Assembly (NCBI RefSeq): GCF_030167925.1
Contig: NZ_JASKUT010000002.1
Coordinates: forward strand, 1,178,001-1,242,000
Direction: 5' to 3'
Source: Paenibacillus silviterrae
GTDB lineage: Bacteria > Bacillota > Bacilli > Paenibacillales > NBRC-103111
DNA length: 64,000 bases
Part shown: in pieces, positions 26,433 through 34,972 of the stretch
Layout: the number at the start of each line of letters is the position of its first letter
Numbering within the stretch: the first letter of the stretch is position 1
Position numbers and translations under genes: made by a program
Notes under the pieces: generated by a model
Seen by the model: only the letters and a program-made list of their open reading frames with translations
Told to the model about the DNA's origin: nothing
Databases searched by the model: none

Positions 26433-28022
26433 CTATTTTTGCTTTTTGAGGTTATCGTATGCGTCCTGGTACAGCTTTTGCAGCTCATCGATTTTCATCT
26501 TCTTCAAAGTAGCCTGGAACTCTCCCCACTTATCGAAGCTAAGAGCCCCCGCAATGAACTTCGTGCTTTGCTCCTCATAATACTTATCGATATCGTTGCG
26601 CAGCACATTGACCTTCTGGGCCGTCGCTTCGTCGAACATAGGAGCAGCATAGCGGATTTTCGGCATGTACGGATCCAGCTTCTTCTGTGCTTCCTGCACC
26701 TGCGGCGGATTGATGAAGGATGCTACCTTCTCACTGATCAGATGCGGCGCTCCGCCTCCGGCATACGGAGTAATCTTGGCTTGAGCACCATTGCTGGACG
26801 CCAGGAAGGCATCTGTATAATAAGGAATCCCATTGCGCATTTCGTAATGCTCGCCTAGACGTCCGAATCGCAGCAGGGTAGACCCTTCGTCGCCGAAGAA
26901 ATAGTCGATCCATCGCATCGTCGCTTCCGGATGCTTGTTCACCGAGGTAATGGCGAATGCACCAAAGTCTCTTGGAACCGGGGCAGCGAGCTGCAGTCGG
27001 TCGCCATGCGGTCCTTTGAACGGAGCAATCCCTACATATTGATCCGCCACTTTGCCGTCCAGCATCGGATTGTTCGTCTGATCAAAGAAGAGTCCGGTAT
27101 TCCCCGTGCCTTGCTTGGCTAAATACTGGGCTTCCTTCTGCGTGAACAGCTCCGTATCCAGCAGCTTTTCCGAATACAGCTTGTTCAAATAGACCAATAG
27201 CTCTTTATTCCGGTCGCTGCCCATCCAAATATTTACCTTGTCATTCTCCAGGTTAATGTTATAGCCCAGCTGAAAGTCCAATCCGAAGGATCCCGCCATG
27301 ATAGGCACGATGCTCAGACCGTTCCGCGCCGTCATCGGAAGCTCGTCTTGCTTACCGTTGCCGTTAGGGTCCCTATCCCGGAACGCCTTCAGCACCTCGT
27401 ACAATTCGTCCGTCGTCTCCGGCTCCTTCAAATTCAGCTTCTTTAGCCAAGCCTGATTGATCCATCGTTTATCGGTTCTGGCCGCGCCTACGGATACGAT
27501 CCCCGGTATGGCATAAATATGGCCCTCCGGTGTGGTGATTGCCGAACGAATTTCAGGATAGGTTTCCATCAGCTTTTTCAGGTTCGGCGCATAGGAATCG
27601 ATCAGCTTCTCGAGAGGGATTAACTGACCTCCCGCTCCGTAGCGTGTCGCTTCCAAAGGCGTCAATTGCGAACGATATAAAGCATCAGGGAGCTCATTCG
27701 ATGCGAACAACAGATTCTTTTTCTCGGCAAATCCGTCTGTCGGCGCCTCGATAAATTCGACCTGAATATTACTCATCTTTTCGTATTCCTGAAACACCGG
27801 CATATCCTTGAAAGGACCGTTGGATGGTGCGATTCTTGTGAACATCTTCAGCTTTATCGGTTCTTTCACGATGGGAAAGCCGGTCTGGGCTACACCGCCT
27901 TTGGCCGCATCCGCTGCCGATTTATCCCCGTTCTCCTTACCCGGATCCGAATTACATGCAGTAAGCGTCAAACCGGTTACAACCAAAGTGGAAAGCAAAA
28001 CTGTCCCCCAATTTCTCTTCAT
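26433..28022 (-). CDS. Solute-binding lipoprotein, LplA-like (arabino-oligosaccharide transporter)
   Basis: A 529-aa lipoprotein: basic start, hydrophobic core and lipobox LTAC with Cys23. The long form (over 500 aa) with KMFTRIAPSNGPFKDMPVFQEY, FRDRDPNGNGKQDELPMT and RWIDYFFGDEGSTLLRFG is typical of LplA/YtcQ proteins that work with LplB and LplC. DPNGNGKQDE resembles a calcium-binding loop. It is the first gene after the two-component system and lies behind a promoter with paired cre-like boxes. The ligand is probably an arabinan- or arabinoxylan-derived oligosaccharide, judged by GH51 and GH43 downstream. Confidence 0.92.
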   Translation of the reverse strand: MKRNWGTVLLSTLVVTGLTLTACNSDPGKENGDKSAADAAKGGVAQTGFPIVKEPIKLKMFTRIAPSNGPFKDMPVFQEYEKMSNIQVEFIEAPTDGFAEKKNLLFASNELPDALYRSQLTPLEATRYGAGGQLIPLEKLIDSYAPNLKKLMETYPEIRSAITTPEGHIYAIPGIVSVGAARTDKRWINQAWLKKLNLKEPETTDELYEVLKAFRDRDPNGNGKQDELPMTARNGLSIVPIMAGSFGLDFQLGYNINLENDKVNIWMGSDRNKELLVYLNKLYSEKLLDTELFTQKEAQYLAKQGTGNTGLFFDQTNNPMLDGKVADQYVGIAPFKGPHGDRLQLAAPVPRDFGAFAITSVNKHPEATMRWIDYFFGDEGSTLLRFGRLGEHYEMRNGIPYYTDAFLASSNGAQAKITPYAGGGAPHLISEKVASFINPPQVQEAQKKLDPYMPKIRYAAPMFDEATAQKVNVLRNDIDKYYEEQSTKFIAGALSFDKWGEFQATLKKMKIDELQKLYQDAYDNLKKQK

Positions 28023-28060
28023 TCCCTGTTCCTCCGATCAAGATGTGATTCCCCTTAGCA

Positions 28061-28104
28061 GTAAGCGTTTTCTAAGGGTTGATTCTATTATAGAAAACGC
28101 TTAC
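28061..28104 (-). promoter_or_regulatory. Promoter with inverted pair of cre-like boxes
   Basis: TAGAAAACGCTTAC (28091-28104) and its exact inverted copy (28061-28074) are separated by 16 bp. Each is within two positions of the CcpA cre consensus. A perfect TATAAT (28092-28087, minus) sits at the inner edge of the upstream box, so the boxes flank the start point (about 28080) of the solute-binding gene. Repression by looping or simple blockage is likely. Confidence 0.6.
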
Positions 28105-28137
28105 GGTCCGATGGTTCCAAATTTATGACTTTCCGTT

Positions 28138-29742
28138 CTACTTTTTTGACTGTTTTAAGCGATCCATGTATGCCTGCGGTGTCATTCCTGTGATGGTCTT
28201 AAATACTTTGTAAAAGTAAGTGTGATTCAAGAAGCCTACTTGGCTGCTAATCTGTTTCAAGGAGCCTGCACCGGATTCCATCAGCGTGCAGCTCGATGTA
28301 ATACGTAAGCGGTTTAAATACTCTGTGAACGTCATTTGCATCTCCTCTTTGAACAATCTGCTCAAGTAGGATGCATTCAGATTAATGGCATTCGCTGTGG
28401 TTTCGAGCGAAATGTCGGATGCATAATGGTCCATGATGAATTGAAGAGCTTGTGATATATGACGTGAGTAGCGTCCGCCCGCATGCTGCTTTTTGGCGGC
28501 CCCGACAACGCGTGCAAATCCGTCCTTCACCCACTCCTCCAGCTCGGCGATGCTCCCGGCTCTTCCAAGCTCGCTTCGCGACGGCATAAGCTTGTTGTCT
28601 TCATAGGATGTATTAGGAAAATGTCGTTTGATCGTCATCTCAGCAAGATGAAGCATTTCACTTACCATCATTTGTACCGGCATGGAGTAGACATGCTGAC
28701 CTTGTAACGCAGCAAAAATGGTTGAAACAACTTTGCTGATTCTTTCTTCATCCAGCTGCTCCAGAAAAAGCAGCAATTGCTTCTGCTCCTCCATAAACAA
28801 AGAATCACGCTTAGTGGATGTGTTCACTTCCTTGTACAGCATGTCGTTCATTTCCTGGTTGGCTTTGCGGTAGCTCAGCCCCAGCTGTTTTATATTTCCA
28901 TAGATCGCCCCTATGGTGTAGATGCATTTCAGGTTAAGGAATTTGAATAAAGAATGGGCTAGACTGCTCATGGCATGATTGATTTGGGCGGTTACCGAAT
29001 GCTCGCTTCGATCCTCTGAAGAAAGCAGGACAATAAACCGTCCTTCTCCGACATAAGCTACCGTCCGCTTATGAATGTCGCCAACCGCCATCTGCATCAC
29101 ATCCGTAGCTTGCTGCACGAGCCGGTTCTTCTGTACATCAGCGAGCGTTTCCGTCAAAAGCAAAAAAGGAACGATTTGTACCGCTGCGGTTCCATAAGTC
29201 ACGGCATCCGCATAGAGCTGATTGTCCCGTGCATAAGACTGCAGCTCCTCTCCGGCGTTCGGTACATCCCTGGCTATGTTAGCTACGAACTCGCGATGAA
29301 TCACGGGACTCATCCGCTCCAGCATTCTGGTTTGAGCATTGCGGGCCTCATGCTCACGTTCCTCATATTGAAGAGCTTGAGCCGCTTTATTCAGAAGCGA
29401 CAAAAGAGACGCCGCGTTCAGCCGGTGCTTAAGCAAATAATCCATAGCTCCATTCATGAGACAAGTACGAACATAATCGTAATCGTCAAAGCTGCTCAGC
29501 ATGATCATTTTGACTTTGGGGAATCTCTCTTTCATGATACGGCTCAATTCCACTCCATTCATGACCGGCATACTCACGTCCATGAGCACGATATGCGGTG
29601 TAAGCCGCTCCAGCATAGTAAGAGCCATCGAACCGTTAAACGCTTCACCGCATAGTGTGAACCCGTGCTTTTCCCAATCCAGCATGCTCTTCACGTCGTT
29701 GCGTGCCAAAGCCTCATCGTCTACCAATAATACTTGAAACAT
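28138..29742 (-). CDS. Response regulator with AraC-type output, YesN-like
   Basis: A 534-aa regulator. The receiver domain (1-120) has the acidic pair at D8/D9, the phospho-acceptor Asp55 (IVLMDVSMP), a Ser in LSSFDDYDYV and Lys in DYLLKHR. A long linker follows, then a C-terminal AraC double HTH (about 430-534) with ISLETTANAINLNASYLSRLF and GFLNHTYFYKVFKTITGMTPQAYM. GGAGG precedes the ATG by 8. It is encoded 36 bp after its cognate kinase and just upstream of the transporter operon, whose promoter it presumably activates in response to extracellular sugar. Confidence 0.93.
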   Translation of the reverse strand: MFQVLLVDDEALARNDVKSMLDWEKHGFTLCGEAFNGSMALTMLERLTPHIVLMDVSMPVMNGVELSRIMKERFPKVKMIMLSSFDDYDYVRTCLMNGAMDYLLKHRLNAASLLSLLNKAAQALQYEEREHEARNAQTRMLERMSPVIHREFVANIARDVPNAGEELQSYARDNQLYADAVTYGTAAVQIVPFLLLTETLADVQKNRLVQQATDVMQMAVGDIHKRTVAYVGEGRFIVLLSSEDRSEHSVTAQINHAMSSLAHSLFKFLNLKCIYTIGAIYGNIKQLGLSYRKANQEMNDMLYKEVNTSTKRDSLFMEEQKQLLLFLEQLDEERISKVVSTIFAALQGQHVYSMPVQMMVSEMLHLAEMTIKRHFPNTSYEDNKLMPSRSELGRAGSIAELEEWVKDGFARVVGAAKKQHAGGRYSRHISQALQFIMDHYASDISLETTANAINLNASYLSRLFKEEMQMTFTEYLNRLRITSSCTLMESGAGSLKQISSQVGFLNHTYFYKVFKTITGMTPQAYMDRLKQSKK

Positions 29743-29778
29743 CCATCATTCCTCCTGCCTATTGCGCCTATGCTTCTA

Positions 29779-31563
29779 CTAGCTGTTCCCTTCGATTTCT
29801 TGGTGTCGTTCTTCCCCCTGCAGCAATGGAAATCGGATTTGCACCATCGTATACACATCAAGCTCGCTATAGACGAACACGCCGTAAGGCTCTCCGTGCT
29901 GCCGGACGATGCGTTCATGCACATTGCGTACACCCATTCCGCTGAAGCGCGTATCGGTCTGGCCTTTTTTCTCTACAAACAAAGCGTCGATTTGCTCCTT
30001 CGACATTCCCTTGCCGTTATCTCTGACTTCGATTCTCAATTCTTTCTGCTGTTTATAGATTCGAATCAACACCAAGCCCTCATGCTCCGCGGAAGCGATT
30101 CCATGAATAATGGCATTTTCCACAATGGGCTGCAGCATTAGCTTTAACACTCTGCATCGCAGCAGCTCCTCATGTTCCATTTCAACGTTCAAATGGATAG
30201 GCTCCACATATTTGTATTTTTCAATATTGACGTAGCTGTGTACATATTGCAGCTCCTCCTGCAGCGAAAGGTATTCGTTCGTGTTCCCCAATACGCCGCG
30301 CATAAGCTCGATCAAGGATTCGGATACCTCTACAATATTAGGCACCCCGTTGAGCTTGGCCAAATACTTCACGGTATTCAGCGTGTTATATAGAAAATGG
30401 GGGCGGATTTGGGCCTGCAGTACGGCAAGCTCCGCTTCACGCTTCTCCCGCTCGGTTTTCATGATCCCTTCAAGTAGGCGCTTTAGCTCCTCTACCATCC
30501 TTTTAAATGCCTGATATAGCTGCCCAATTTCATCCTTGGTTTGAATCTCCTGCGGCGGAAGCGTCAAATTGCCTTCCATCACCCGCATCATCATCGCTCT
30601 CAGCATTCGAATATTTTTGGTCATTCTCGAGGAAACCTGCAGCGTACCGATGACAATAATAATAAACACGATAACGGCTACTTCAGCTAATACATTTCGG
30701 ATCCTCACTGTTTCATTCAACAGCGATTCCATAGGAATGAGCGCGAGTGTGGACCACCCGGTATAATCCGACTTGCGGCTGATGACGAGGTACGTTTTTC
30801 GATCAATTACCCTTTCGACCGAAGCGCTCGACCCGGCCAGCTCCTGATTTAGTTTCATGATCGTTTCCTTGCCAATAGCGCTGTTCTTGGGCTGATAAAT
30901 GAAATCGTTCTTCTCATCCACAACGTACAACATACTGTCAGGTGTAGGCTTCACATCATAAATCTTCTTTATCAGCTCGTCATTGAGATCAAACACGACA
31001 ATACCGATGGTTTTCCGGTTGTACCTAAGCTCTCGGCCGGTCACAATGGAGCTGCTGCCCGGTTGATGAAAATAAGCTTGACCGGAACCATTTTGCAGAA
31101 AATACTGCACCATCGGTGTCCGGATTGCGCTCTTATCGAGCCAAGGGGAACCGACGAAAAACACCTTCTCGTTCAGCCCAATAACGGCTACCCGTGAAAT
31201 ATGCGGCTTATATGCGATCACAGCGGATAAAAACTCCTCGATTCTCTTTTGCTCCTGGAACCATTCGAAGCTTGGTTCCTCCGTATCGCTTTGCAAGGTG
31301 GCCAGCACCGTGTTATTGGTAGCGACAACCGTATTTAATCGGCCGATTTCCTCCAGGCGTAGATTTAAGGACTCATCCGCTTGACGTATGCTTTCGGTAA
31401 CGGATGTAAACGCATTATTTTTAACGGTTTCTCTCATAAACAAATAAACGATACTGGTCACGGCAACGATACCGAGCAAAGTAACGAGACTAAAGGCAAC
31501 AAAAATTTTCCCTTGAATGCTTACCGTAGGAGAAACCAGCTTTTTGATGGAAAAAAACTTCAC
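29779..31563 (-). CDS. Sensor histidine kinase, YesM-like
   Basis: A 594-aa membrane kinase. It starts at GTG 31563, with GGAGGTG 7 bases upstream. TM1 is residues 22-44 and TM2 about 291-310, bracketing an extracellular dCache-type sensor of about 245 residues. Next are HAMP (to about 365), the LytS/YesM His-kinase box QAQIRPHFLYNTLNTVKYLAKL with His389, and an HATPase domain with LQPIVENAIIHG (N box) and DNGKGMSKEQ (G box). The partner is the response regulator 36 bp downstream. It likely senses arabinose-glycan fragments directly or through the solute-binding protein. Confidence 0.93.
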   Translation of the reverse strand: MKFFSIKKLVSPTVSIQGKIFVAFSLVTLLGIVAVTSIVYLFMRETVKNNAFTSVTESIRQADESLNLRLEEIGRLNTVVATNNTVLATLQSDTEEPSFEWFQEQKRIEEFLSAVIAYKPHISRVAVIGLNEKVFFVGSPWLDKSAIRTPMVQYFLQNGSGQAYFHQPGSSSIVTGRELRYNRKTIGIVVFDLNDELIKKIYDVKPTPDSMLYVVDEKNDFIYQPKNSAIGKETIMKLNQELAGSSASVERVIDRKTYLVISRKSDYTGWSTLALIPMESLLNETVRIRNVLAEVAVIVFIIIVIGTLQVSSRMTKNIRMLRAMMMRVMEGNLTLPPQEIQTKDEIGQLYQAFKRMVEELKRLLEGIMKTEREKREAELAVLQAQIRPHFLYNTLNTVKYLAKLNGVPNIVEVSESLIELMRGVLGNTNEYLSLQEELQYVHSYVNIEKYKYVEPIHLNVEMEHEELLRCRVLKLMLQPIVENAIIHGIASAEHEGLVLIRIYKQQKELRIEVRDNGKGMSKEQIDALFVEKKGQTDTRFSGMGVRNVHERIVRQHGEPYGVFVYSELDVYTMVQIRFPLLQGEERHQEIEGNS

Positions 31564-31581
31564 GAGCGGACACCTCCATGT

Positions 31582-32436
31582 CTATACCTGCTTCGCCCCA
31601 TATTCGGTTGGTGCCGCGCCGTAGTATCTCTTGAAGGCTCTTGAGAACGAGTAAAGCTCCGGGTACCCCGTTGACAGAGCGACTTCCGTCACGCTCAGAT
31701 TGGTAGACCGCAGGAGCTTAGCGCCAAGCTCCATTCTGAGCCTATGTATGTATTGCATGGGGGATAAACCGATGATCTTGGTAAAAACCGTCGTGAAATG
31801 GGAGCGATGAACCCCGAACATCTCGGCCAAATTCTCCACTTGAAGCTTTTCCGTATAATGCTGATCGATAAATTGTTGGGCGCTTTGAACCCAAAGGGTT
31901 GTATTCGCAGCGCGGCGCCTATCGTTTTTGCTGGAGAGCTCCAGCTTGTTGAATAAGCAATACAGCTCGCTTTGTAGTAGAAACGTGTATTTCGTGGAAT
32001 GAGATACTTGAGAGAGGATCCTTTGCAGTACGGATTGCGCTTCCGCCGTGAGAATGGATCTGGCGTAAGGCAAGGCCTCGCTTATTCCCATCCCTGTGAG
32101 GATATGGGGAAGCTGAGAACCGTCCATAGCCAGCCAATGAAGCCGCACCGCAGGGCTGTCTTCCGACAAGGAATAGTACGTATATGGGATATGCGGGTAT
32201 AAACAATACATGTCACCGGCCTCCAGCTCCACGCCTTCCTGATCACTGTAGAGGAGCTTGATTCTTCCCTCCAATACAAAATGAAGACTATACAGCTCTA
32301 TGACCTTGGGTCCAACGAAATAATGGGGCTTGGCTACGTTACGTCCGGCTCTCACAATCCATACCCCCCCTGCCTGCTGCAGAGCGGATGGCTCCATATA
32401 CCAATGATCCGCATACTCGTGCTGGTATTCCTGCAT
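31582..32436 (-). CDS. AraC family transcriptional regulator
   Basis: A 284-aa cytoplasmic regulator. The N-terminal cupin (HFVLEGRIKLLYSDQEGVELEAGDMYCLYPHIPYTYYS) would bind a sugar. The C-terminal HTH pair is LQVENLAEMFGVHRSHFTTVF and VTEVALSTGYPELYSFSRAFKRYYGAAPTEYG. GGAGG lies 9 bases before the ATG. It stands 18 bp before the YesM gene, so the two are probably co-transcribed, and its start faces the sulfatase gene across 142 bp, a region with an ACATGRTG direct repeat at 17-bp spacing. It could control both the sulfatase and the arabinose-glycan operon. Confidence 0.9.
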   Translation of the reverse strand: MQEYQHEYADHWYMEPSALQQAGGVWIVRAGRNVAKPHYFVGPKVIELYSLHFVLEGRIKLLYSDQEGVELEAGDMYCLYPHIPYTYYSLSEDSPAVRLHWLAMDGSQLPHILTGMGISEALPYARSILTAEAQSVLQRILSQVSHSTKYTFLLQSELYCLFNKLELSSKNDRRRAANTTLWVQSAQQFIDQHYTEKLQVENLAEMFGVHRSHFTTVFTKIIGLSPMQYIHRLRMELGAKLLRSTNLSVTEVALSTGYPELYSFSRAFKRYYGAAPTEYGAKQV

Positions 32437-32578
32437 GCATAACGTCCTCCTGCATCAAATTTGTTTAATGATGTATTGTAATTGAAATAAAACATGATGA
32501 CAAACGAAACATGGTGTCATTCCCACGGAATTGCTTTAGTATTATTATAAATATAAACATGGAAGGAGGCAGGGTCAA

Positions 32579-34090
32579 TTGAAAAAACCCAACATTCTGC
32601 TAATTACTAGTGACCAGCAGCACTGGAATACGATCGGAGCCTTTCATCCGGAGCTATCGACTCCGAGCCTGGATCGGCTTGTACGGGAAGGAACCACCTT
32701 CACAAGGGCCTACTGCCCCAACCCCACCTGTACTCCTACTCGCGCATCCATCGTCACAGGGATGTATCCGAGTCAGCATGGAGCATGGACGTTAGGGACA
32801 AAGCTGCTGGAGGACCGGCATACGGTCGGCGAGGACTTCATGAAAGCCGGCTATCGAACGGGGCTGGTGGGCAAGGCGCATTTTCAACCTTTGCGGGGAA
32901 CGGAGGAATATCCTTCCCTGGAGTCTTATCCGATACTTCAGGATTTGGAATTTTGGCGCGACTTCGAGGGTCCCTTCTATGGCTTCGATCATGTGGAATT
33001 GGCACGCAATCACACGAATGAAGCCCACGTAGGCCAGCATTATGCGTTATGGATGGAGGAAAAGGGCTGCAGTAATTGGAGAGACTATTTCCTTGCGCCG
33101 ACAGGGACAATGGATCCTTCGATACGACACAAATGGCCTATTCCGGAAGAGTTTCACTATAATACTTGGATTGCCGAGCGAACCAACGCGTTATTGGAGG
33201 AGTACCGAGAGAACGGAGAAAGCTTCTTCTTGTGGTCAAGCTTTTTCGATCCGCACCCCGATTACCTGGTACCGGAGCCGTGGGATACGATGTACGATCC
33301 CGACAAGCTGACGATCCCTCGTGTGACACCCGGGGAGCATGAGAAGAATCCCCCGCATTTCGGAATGACGCAGCTTGACAAACCGGATTTCTCCTATCTT
33401 AAGGAGAGCGGTTACGGCGTCCACGGCTATCACTCTCATACGAAGCTGCCGGAGTCGGAGCGTAAACAGATTGTCGCGACCTATTACGGCATGATCAGCT
33501 GTATGGATAAATATATCGGCCGCATTCTCGATAAGCTGGATGAGCTTGGATTAGCGGAGAATACTATCGTTGTCTTCTCAACGGATCACGGTCATTTCTT
33601 CGGACAGCACGGTCTGCAGCATAAAGGGGGCTTCCATTACGAGGATTTGATTAAAATTCCTTTTCTCGTGCGATACCCGGGCAAGGTTCCGGCCGGAGTA
33701 CAGTCGGATGCGATTCAATCCTTGGTGGATTTGGCTCCCAGCTTCCTCTCGCTGTGCGGCTTGCCGATCCCGCACGGAATGACCGGAGTCGACCAAAGCG
33801 AGGTTTGGCTTGGGCAGAAAAGTCAGGCGAGAGACCACGCAATTTGTGAATTCCGCCATGAAGCGACGACCATTCATCAAAAAACTTATGTCGATCGGCG
33901 CTACAAAATAACCGTTTATTACAACCAAACGTATGGGGAATTGTTCGATTTGAAAGAGGATCCCGGTGAAATCAACAACCTTTGGGACGATCCGGCTTCG
34001 GCGGGCTTGAAAACGGAGCTGCTGCTCAAATATATTTGGGCCGAGCTTGGCAAGGAGCCTTTGCCGATGCCGCGAATCTGGCACGCTTAA
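32579..34090 (+). CDS. Sulfatase (Cys-type, formylglycine-dependent)
   Basis: A 503-aa cytoplasmic sulfatase that would remove sulfate esters from glycan fragments. Translation begins at TTG 32579, with GGAAGGAGG 8 bases upstream. Metal-binding Asp12 lies in LLITSDQQ; the active-site motif CTPTRASIVTG starts at Cys51, giving C-x-P-x-R with Arg55 for conversion to formylglycine. FSTDHGHFFGQHGLQHKGG supplies the second metal Asp/His. No signal peptide is visible. No sulfatase-maturing enzyme gene lies in the window. It is divergent from the AraC gene. Its substrate is not predictable; nearby GH88 and beta-glucuronidase genes make a sulfated uronic polymer possible. Confidence 0.93.
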   Translation: MKKPNILLITSDQQHWNTIGAFHPELSTPSLDRLVREGTTFTRAYCPNPTCTPTRASIVTGMYPSQHGAWTLGTKLLEDRHTVGEDFMKAGYRTGLVGKAHFQPLRGTEEYPSLESYPILQDLEFWRDFEGPFYGFDHVELARNHTNEAHVGQHYALWMEEKGCSNWRDYFLAPTGTMDPSIRHKWPIPEEFHYNTWIAERTNALLEEYRENGESFFLWSSFFDPHPDYLVPEPWDTMYDPDKLTIPRVTPGEHEKNPPHFGMTQLDKPDFSYLKESGYGVHGYHSHTKLPESERKQIVATYYGMISCMDKYIGRILDKLDELGLAENTIVVFSTDHGHFFGQHGLQHKGGFHYEDLIKIPFLVRYPGKVPAGVQSDAIQSLVDLAPSFLSLCGLPIPHGMTGVDQSEVWLGQKSQARDHAICEFRHEATTIHQKTYVDRRYKITVYYNQTYGELFDLKEDPGEINNLWDDPASAGLKTELLLKYIWAELGKEPLPMPRIWHA

Positions 34091-34117
34091 TTTAAGATAC
34101 CGGCTTCAAGCACATAC

Positions 34118-34160
34118 GAAAGCTGCAGCACCGTCAATTTCTGACGGACTGCAGCTTTTT
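34118..34160. terminator. Strong terminator after the sulfatase, shared with the convergent gene
   Basis: GCTGCAG-ca-CCGTCA / TGACGG-a-CTGCAGC is a 13-bp stem with a 5-base loop followed by TTTTT on the plus strand and by TTTCGT on the minus strand. It separates the sulfatase from the convergent pentapeptide-repeat gene. Confidence 0.9.
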
Positions 34161-34167
34161 CCATTCC

Positions 34168-34773
34168 TTAGTCGATTTTTGCCCCATAGGAGCGCAAAAA
34201 CAAGATGGCCTGCTCGCGGTCCATACGGACACCCTTGACATCCAGCGATTTCAAATCAACGCCTTCCAGGACAGCCCCGCGCAAATCGGCTCCCGCCAGC
34301 TTCGTTCTTTTCAGCAAAACCCGCGTTAGGTCGCTCCCCCTCAGATCTGCCTTCTCGAGTACGGCATCCGACAGATCGGCCTCATAAAAGCGGACTTCCC
34401 GCAAATCCTGCTTGTTTAACCGGGCATGACGTAAATTCGTGTAGGACCAGTCCCCTCTCATCAACGTAATGCCGTCCAACTGGGCGGAGGAAAAATCCGA
34501 CCCGGTCATTTTACAATCAGTAAATCGGGAAACGAATAAATTGGCTCCGGTAAAATTACAGTTTTCAAAGGCCGTCTCCGTATGAATCGAAGCGTTCAGA
34601 AGCGCACCTCTAAAGTCACACTCGATGAAGCGGCAGCTGGTCGTAGTCATTTCTTCCATTAGAGCGTTCGTGAAGCTGCACTGCTTGAAGACACAATGGG
34701 ATAGCTCGCCAAGGCGCAGATCACGCCCGCTGAAATCCGCCCTATCGTACGTTTGGCTCTGGTACTGATACAA
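34168..34773 (-). CDS. Pentapeptide-repeat protein, possibly Qnr-like
   Basis: A 201-aa protein made almost entirely of A(D/N)LxX pentapeptides (FSGRDLRLGELSHCVF, FRGALLNASI, FTGANLFVSRF, LRHARLNKQDL, EADLSDAVLEKADLRGSDL), which coil into a right-handed quadrilateral beta-helix. The length and two-block arrangement are like the Qnr/MfpA proteins that mimic DNA and protect gyrase from quinolones, but many pentapeptide proteins of this size have other or no known roles. The C-terminal helix GVRMDREQAILFLRSYG could be the dimerisation segment. Monocistronic and unrelated to the surrounding sugar genes. Confidence 0.85.
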   Translation of the reverse strand: MYQYQSQTYDRADFSGRDLRLGELSHCVFKQCSFTNALMEEMTTTSCRFIECDFRGALLNASIHTETAFENCNFTGANLFVSRFTDCKMTGSDFSSAQLDGITLMRGDWSYTNLRHARLNKQDLREVRFYEADLSDAVLEKADLRGSDLTRVLLKRTKLAGADLRGAVLEGVDLKSLDVKGVRMDREQAILFLRSYGAKID

Positions 34774-34972
34774 ATGAATGCCTCCTATGATCCCCTGAAG
34801 CTCCTCAATAAGGAACGATATTGATTACTATACCATACTCCTGTCAAGAACCTGCACAAGTCAATTGATTTGTCAAGAAGATTATTTTTTCACTAAATAA
34901 TCAACACTTATTGTATAATTAAATTGTTTTATTTTGCAACAGACTATTCCTGCACAGAATAAGGTGAATCGA

